The notes beneath the pieces are model-generated. The model was not told the DNA's origin. It saw nothing but the letters and a program-made list of their open reading frames with translations, and did no database searches. Position numbers and translations under genes: made by a program. From an uncultured Collinsella sp. (GTDB lineage: Bacteria; Actinomycetota; Coriobacteriia; Coriobacteriales; Coriobacteriaceae), in NCBI GenBank assembly GCA_900544875.1, contig UQWS01000032.1, forward strand, positions 1-17,929: a DNA stretch of 17,929 nt, written 5' to 3'. This document shows, in pieces, positions 13,900 to 17,929 of the stretch (the stretch's first letter is position 1; every line of letters starts with the position of its first letter).

Positions 13900-15105
13900 A
13901 TGACCACCCCCGACGAAAAGACACTCGCCACACTCACCAAGCTGTTTGAGGAGGAGTTTGGCCCCATCGGCGACCGCCAGGTGCTCTACGTGCACGCGCC
14001 CGGCCGTTCCGAGATCAGCGGCAACCACACCGACCACGAGGGTGGCCACGTTATCGCCGGCTCGCTCGATGTCGCCGTTGACGGCATCGCCGTGGCAACC
14101 GATTCCAACAAGGTCCGCGTTGCCGACGAGGGCTATCCCACGTTTGAGATCACGCTCGACACGCTGGATGTTCAGGAGTCCGAGAAGGGCACGTCCGCAA
14201 GCCTCGTGCGCGGTATGGCCCACGAAATCGCTGCTCTGGGCGTTGAGCCCCAAGGCTTCGACTTTGCCTTTACCTGCTCCGTCCCCTCGGGTGGCGGCCT
14301 TTCTAGCTCCGCCGCTGTCGAGGCGGCTTACGGCCGCGCCATGGAGACGCTCTGGGGCGCGCCCGCCATTGAGCCCGTCACGCTCGCCCAGATGAGCCAG
14401 CGCACCGAGAACAACTATTACGGCAAGCCCTGCGGTCTTATGGATCAGGCGGCTGTGTGCCTGGGCGGCCTCGCCTACATGGACTTTGAGGATCAGGCTC
14501 GACCTAAGACCCAGAAGCTCGAGCTCAACTTTGAGGATCACGGCTATGCGCTCGTGCTCGTTAAGGTCGGCGCCGACCACGTGGCGGCTACCGACGACTA
14601 CGCCGCCGTTCCGCGCGAGATGCAGGACGTCGCCGCCGAGTTTGGCAAGGCACGCCTGTGCGAGGTCGACGTTGGCGACTTTGACGCCAAGCTCCCCGAG
14701 CTGCGCGCCAAGCTGGGCGACCGCGCCTGCCTGCGCGCCGTTCATTACTGGTACGAGAACGGCCTGGTCGATAAGCGCTGGGCGGCCCTCAACGCCGGCG
14801 ACATTGATCGGTTCCTGGTCCTGACACGTGAGTCCGGTGCCAGTTCTGCCATGTACCTGCAGAATGTCGTCGCCAAGCTGGGTTCCGAGCAGCCTTCCAT
14901 GTACGCGCTTGCTCTTGCCGAGCATGTGCTCGACGGCCGTGGCGCCGTTCGTATCCACGGCGGCGGCTTTGGCGGTACCATCCAGGCCTTCGTGCCGCTC
15001 GAGCTGGTCGACACCTTCATTGCCAAGATGAACGGCTGGCTGGGCGAGGGCTCTGCCCGTCACTACGCCATCTCTGACAAGGGGGCTTACGCGGCATGGC
15101 TGTAA
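13900..15105 (+). CDS. galK: Galactokinase
   Basis: Seen: 401 residues of the GHMP kinase fold. The galactokinase motif near the N-terminus reads APGRSEISGNHTDHEGG (33-49), with the catalytic Arg at 36. The ATP-binding motif PSGGGLSSSAAVE is at 129-141, the catalytic Asp is in GLMDQ (182), and motif 3, HGGGFGGT, is at 353-360. The wording GNHTDH rather than GEHTDY is a variant I associate with Gram-positive anaerobes. The ATG at 13900 has AAGGAAAGGA upstream; the open frame back to 13828 crosses operator site 3 and is not coding. Reaction: D-galactose plus ATP gives galactose-1-phosphate, the first committed Leloir step. It overlaps galT by ten bases and is probably repressed through the three operators upstream. 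Confidence 0.95.
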   Translation: MTTPDEKTLATLTKLFEEEFGPIGDRQVLYVHAPGRSEISGNHTDHEGGHVIAGSLDVAVDGIAVATDSNKVRVADEGYPTFEITLDTLDVQESEKGTSASLVRGMAHEIAALGVEPQGFDFAFTCSVPSGGGLSSSAAVEAAYGRAMETLWGAPAIEPVTLAQMSQRTENNYYGKPCGLMDQAAVCLGGLAYMDFEDQARPKTQKLELNFEDHGYALVLVKVGADHVAATDDYAAVPREMQDVAAEFGKARLCEVDVGDFDAKLPELRAKLGDRACLRAVHYWYENGLVDKRWAALNAGDIDRFLVLTRESGASSAMYLQNVVAKLGSEQPSMYALALAEHVLDGRGAVRIHGGGFGGTIQAFVPLELVDTFIAKMNGWLGEGSARHYAISDKGAYAAWL

Positions 15106-16724
15106 TGACTGATGTGCGCGAGGCCGCGCAGGGCCTCATCGAATATGCCATCCACCGATCGATGATCGGCCAGGACGATCGCATCTGGGCATACAACACC
15201 GTTCTCGAGTGCATCGGCGCCACGGGGCCGGCACTCGACATGGCCTGGGCACTCCAGGTTGAGAAACTCTCGCTCTTGCACCCCAATACCCTGCCCGACT
15301 TTGATCTTGAAGGCACGCTTGCCGCGCTTTCCGAGGCTGCCGTTGCCAATGGCGCCGCCGAGGACACGGCGTCGGGCCGCGACCGCATCGCCATGCGCAT
15401 CATGGGTGCGCTCATGCCGAGGCCTTCGGTTGTAAACGAGGAGTTCAACGGACGTATGGGCGTCAACGAGCCCCGCGCCGCAACCGACTGGTTCTACGGC
15501 CTGTGCTGCGACGCCGGCTACGTGCGCCGTGCCGCCATCGCGCGCAACATCAAATGGAGCACCCCCACCAACTGGGGCGATCTTGAGATCACCATCAACC
15601 TCTCCAAGCCTGAGAAGGACCCACGCGATATCGCCGCGGCTGGTGCCGCAAAGAACACGGGCGAGAAGTATCCCGCCTGCCAGCTTTGCATCGAAAACGA
15701 GGGCTATCCCGGACGCTCCGCCGTAGCCGACGGCGGCGCTCACCCCGCCCGCCAGAATCTGCGCGTTATCCCCATCCAGCTTAATGGCGAGCGCTGGGGC
15801 TTCCAGTACAGCCCGTACGCGTACTTTAACGAGCACTGCATTGCCATGAGCTCCGAGCATCGTCCGATGCACGTCGACCGCAAGGGACTGACCTGCCTGC
15901 TCGATTTTGTGGACCTGTTCCCGCATTACTTCATCGGCTCCAACGCCGACCTGCCTATCGTGGGCGGCTCGATTCTGTCGCACGACCACTTCCAGGGCGG
16001 CGCGCACGAGTTCCCCATGATGCACGCCGCCGAGGTCTCGCAGTTTAGCGTGCCCGGCTTTGACGGCGTTACGGGCGCCGTGTTGCAGTGGCCGCTTTCG
16101 GTGCTGCGCCTGCGCTCGCACGACCGTGCTCAGCTGCTCGACGCTGCCGAGAAGATTATCCTCGCCTGGCGCGAGTGGACCGATGAGTCGGCGGGTGTCA
16201 TCGCGCACACAGCCGACGGCGTAGCGCACAACACCGTGACGCCCGTTATTCGTCGCGTCGACTCCCGCGGCAATGCAGGCGGCGAGATCTACGAGGCCTA
16301 CCTGGCGCTTCGCTGCAACATCACGACCGACGAGCATCCGCTGGGCGTGTTCCATCCGCATGCTGAGTATCACCATATTAAGAAGGAGAACATCGGCCTG
16401 ATCGAGGTCATGGGCCTGGCCATTTTGCCGCCGCGCTTGGTTTCCGAGCTCGGCGCCGTCCGCGAGCACCTGCTGGCGGCCAAGGTCGATGCCAGCTACG
16501 ACCTTGCCGCAGCGCTCGAGAGCGATGACCTTTGCCGTAGCCACGCCGCATGGGCCGAGGATGTCTTTGCTCGCCGCGCGAACGAGCTTACGGCGGACAA
16601 CGCCATCGACATCCTGCACGAGGAGGTCGGCGTGGTGTTTGGCCACGTGCTCGACAACGCCGGCGTCTTTAAGTGGGACGAAGCCGGCCGCGCCGCCCAG
16701 CAGCGCTTTATCGACTCACTGTAG
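15096..16724 (+). CDS. galT: Galactose-1-phosphate uridylyltransferase, GalT class II
   Basis: Seen: 542 residues, the roughly 500-residue GalT2 type of Firmicutes and relatives rather than the 350-residue E. coli type. The nucleotidyl-transfer motif is SHDHFQGG (295-302). Other recognisable blocks are TDWFYGLCCDAGY (130-142), NEHCIAMSSEHRPM (245-258) and GVFHPHAEYHHIKKENIG (417-434). The ATG at 15096 overlaps galK and follows GGGGG at ten bases; a second in-frame ATG at 15105 forms TAATG with the galK stop and is an alternative start. Reaction: UDP-glucose plus galactose-1-phosphate gives UDP-galactose plus glucose-1-phosphate, in the cytoplasm. It is translationally coupled to galK. No galE is present in the window. 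The transcript probably ends at 16779-16819. Confidence 0.95.
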   Translation: MAVMTDVREAAQGLIEYAIHRSMIGQDDRIWAYNTVLECIGATGPALDMAWALQVEKLSLLHPNTLPDFDLEGTLAALSEAAVANGAAEDTASGRDRIAMRIMGALMPRPSVVNEEFNGRMGVNEPRAATDWFYGLCCDAGYVRRAAIARNIKWSTPTNWGDLEITINLSKPEKDPRDIAAAGAAKNTGEKYPACQLCIENEGYPGRSAVADGGAHPARQNLRVIPIQLNGERWGFQYSPYAYFNEHCIAMSSEHRPMHVDRKGLTCLLDFVDLFPHYFIGSNADLPIVGGSILSHDHFQGGAHEFPMMHAAEVSQFSVPGFDGVTGAVLQWPLSVLRLRSHDRAQLLDAAEKIILAWREWTDESAGVIAHTADGVAHNTVTPVIRRVDSRGNAGGEIYEAYLALRCNITTDEHPLGVFHPHAEYHHIKKENIGLIEVMGLAILPPRLVSELGAVREHLLAAKVDASYDLAAALESDDLCRSHAAWAEDVFARRANELTADNAIDILHEEVGVVFGHVLDNAGVFKWDEAGRAAQQRFIDSL

Positions 16725-16778
16725 AGCACAGACCCGGACGCTCAACGGCAGTCCACACGACATAACCGCCCACACGAC

Positions 16779-16819
16779 AACGGCGCCCGCCGGCAACATC
16801 GCCGACGGGCGCCGTTTTT
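16779..16819 (+). terminator. Intrinsic terminator of galK-galT
   Basis: Arms AACGGCGCCCGCCGGC (16779-16794) and 16801-16816 pair with one mismatch around loop AACATC and are followed by TTTTTG. It lies about 55 bases after the galT stop, as expected for the end of the gal operon. Confidence 0.88.
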
Positions 16820-16830
16820 GCGTGTAGTCA

Positions 16831-16874
16831 TTGGGGACGTTCTTAAACGACTAGTCAAACAAGAACGTCCCCAA
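16831..16874. repeat. REP-like hairpin with TTGGGGACGTTCTT arms
   Basis: A perfect 14-bp stem, 16831-16844 with 16861-16874. The 16-base loop contains the palindrome GACTAGTC (16849-16856). It lies between convergent genes, just past the gal terminator. The GGGGAC start resembles words I associate with palindromes spread by REP-associated tyrosine transposases; that link is inference. Confidence 0.65.
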
Positions 16875-16887
16875 CGACTAATGACTC

Positions 16888-16951
16888 GAGCGTGGAAAAT
16901 CTCCCACTTTGAGCTCGTATGGGCACCAAAAGCAGGAGATTATCCACGCTC
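16888..16951. repeat. Long-loop stem: 17-bp arms around 30 bases
   Basis: GAGCGTGGAAAATCTCC (16888-16904) pairs with 16935-16951 with one mismatch. The loop is 30 bases, too long for an ordinary terminator. It ends about 22 bases short of the stop codon of the minus-strand kinase gene. Possible roles are a 3'-end RNA structure, an integration relic or a mobile palindrome. Confidence 0.65.
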
Positions 16952-16973
16952 ATTCTATTAGGAGTCACAACCG

Positions 16974-17909
16974 CTACAACTCTACGACCTCAACGTTGCT
17001 GTAGACCTCGTCCCAGCGATCCATGACCAGGTGGCCGGTCTTGGGATCCATGGCGTTGAGCTTGCCGCAGGTATTGGCGGTCTTGAGCACCGTGACGTCG
17101 TCGGCACCAGCAGCAATGGCATGCGCAAAGCCGGCGATAGTCGAGTCACCGGAACCCGTCGCGTTCACAGCCGCAATCGCGGGCGTCTTGGCGCGGAATG
17201 CGCGACCCTCATGGAAGCCCACCGAACCGGCAGCGCCCATCGAAACGACAACCCAGGGGATACCGGCAAAGCGGCCATCGGCGGCAAGCGCCTCGCGCAG
17301 GGCATCGACATCATCGGTCGTAAAGGACGTACCCAGCAGGCCGTTAATCTCGGTCAGGTTGGGTTTTACGAGCTCAGGCTTAGCGTCGGACTCCAGCGCG
17401 GCCTCCAGCGATGCACCCGAGGTATCGAGCAGCACCTTGGCGCCCGCCTCCTCGGCGATCTTGACGAGCTCGGCATAGTAGCTGGCATCGACGCCACGCG
17501 GCAGCGAACCCGAAAGCGTCACAACGTCCGCCTTCGCTGCAAGCTCGGCGAACTTGGCCGTAAAGGCCTCGAGCTCTGCCGGGGCGATCTGCGGGCCGCT
17601 CTCCAGCAGCTCGGTCTGATTACCCTCGTGCAGAATATTCAGGCAAATGCGCGTCTCACCGGCGATGGGCACAAAGTCGTTCTTGACGCCGTCGGCATCC
17701 ATAAGCTCGGCCATATAGGCACCCATGTGGCCGCCGAGCAGGCCGGTCGCGAGCACGTCATCGCCCAACTGCAACAGCACACGGCTCACGTTGAGGCCCT
17801 TACCGCCAGCGGTCTTTTCGGGCGTCACACGGTTAACATCGTCGATGATCAGCTTGTCGAGCTGATAGCGCGTATCAATCGACGGGTTCATGGTAACGGT
17901 CAGAATCAT
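16974..17909 (-). CDS. lacC: Tagatose-6-phosphate kinase (LacC-like PfkB-family kinase)
   Basis: Seen: 311 residues with PfkB fold landmarks. MILTVTMNPSID opens the protein; KTAGGKGLNVSRVL (32-45) is the substrate-binding block; EGNQTELLESGP (95-106) and SGSLPRG (133-139) follow; NATGSGDSTIAGF (249-261) holds the anion hole and catalytic Asp255. The N-terminal wording and the EGNQTE block closely resemble streptococcal LacC as I remember it. The ATG at 17909 follows CAGGAG at a six-base spacing. Reaction: D-tagatose-6-phosphate plus ATP gives tagatose-1,6-bisphosphate in the cytoplasm. The nearest alternative is 1-phosphofructokinase (FruK), which the sequence alone does not exclude. The product could be cleaved by the GatY-like aldolase at 9177-10034. 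The operon probably continues beyond the window, upstream on this strand. Confidence 0.85.
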   Translation of the reverse strand: MILTVTMNPSIDTRYQLDKLIIDDVNRVTPEKTAGGKGLNVSRVLLQLGDDVLATGLLGGHMGAYMAELMDADGVKNDFVPIAGETRICLNILHEGNQTELLESGPQIAPAELEAFTAKFAELAAKADVVTLSGSLPRGVDASYYAELVKIAEEAGAKVLLDTSGASLEAALESDAKPELVKPNLTEINGLLGTSFTTDDVDALREALAADGRFAGIPWVVVSMGAAGSVGFHEGRAFRAKTPAIAAVNATGSGDSTIAGFAHAIAAGADDVTVLKTANTCGKLNAMDPKTGHLVMDRWDEVYSNVEVVEL

Positions 17910-17929
17910 ATTGAACTCCTGTTTCCGGG

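Noticed and set aside
13873..16646. Long minus-strand frames opposite galK (13873-15063) and galT (15087-16646)
   Set aside because: They are antisense shadows of high-GC genes. Their translations are low-information and the plus-strand proteins have full family motifs.

Overview
The window looks like chromosomal DNA of a high-GC anaerobic gut actinobacterium of the Coriobacteriia, most likely Collinsella or a close relative. This is inferred from the gene mix (membrane-anchored LuxR-type regulator, oxygen-scavenging flavodiiron protein, Leloir and tagatose sugar genes) and codon style; there is no rRNA or other marker to prove it. No tRNA, rRNA, CRISPR array or transposase gene was seen.

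Left part (1-4320). A one-polypeptide ABC exporter (permease plus ATPase, 83-1996, minus) lies downstream of an unusual membrane regulator with two LuxR-type DNA-binding domains (2121-3854, minus). Both genes have clearly lower GC than the rest of the window. An intergenic strip (3855-4317) is packed with hairpins: two strong terminators, a long imperfect inverted repeat and a short REP-like stem-loop.

Centre-left (4318-8990). A BceAB-type peptide-resistance/detoxification ABC transporter (6545-7330 and 4318-6555, minus, overlapping by 11 bases) diverges from a plus-strand gene that fuses a MutT/NudG-like Nudix hydrolase to a Vsr-like mismatch endonuclease (7479-8468). A doubtful small ORF follows (8722-8931).

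Centre (9000-12530). A large nested palindrome (9006-9146) is followed by a GatY/KbaY-size class II aldolase (minus), a divergent DeoR-family sugar-phosphate regulator (plus) and a convergent flavodiiron protein (minus).

Right part (12530-17929). A LacI-family regulator (minus) diverges from galK-galT (plus). Three copies of a 14-bp CG-centred operator lie in the shared promoter region. After galT come a strong terminator and two long hairpins, then a convergent LacC-like tagatose-6-phosphate kinase (minus).

Taken together, the right half is a galactose/tagatose utilisation region: galK and galT form part of the Leloir route, and the LacC-like kinase and GatY-like aldolase could form the lower tagatose-6-phosphate route, each set near its own regulator. 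The most unusual items are the Nudix-Vsr fusion, the double-HTH membrane regulator paired with the fused ABC exporter, and several families of intergenic palindromes and short repeated words that recur across the window.
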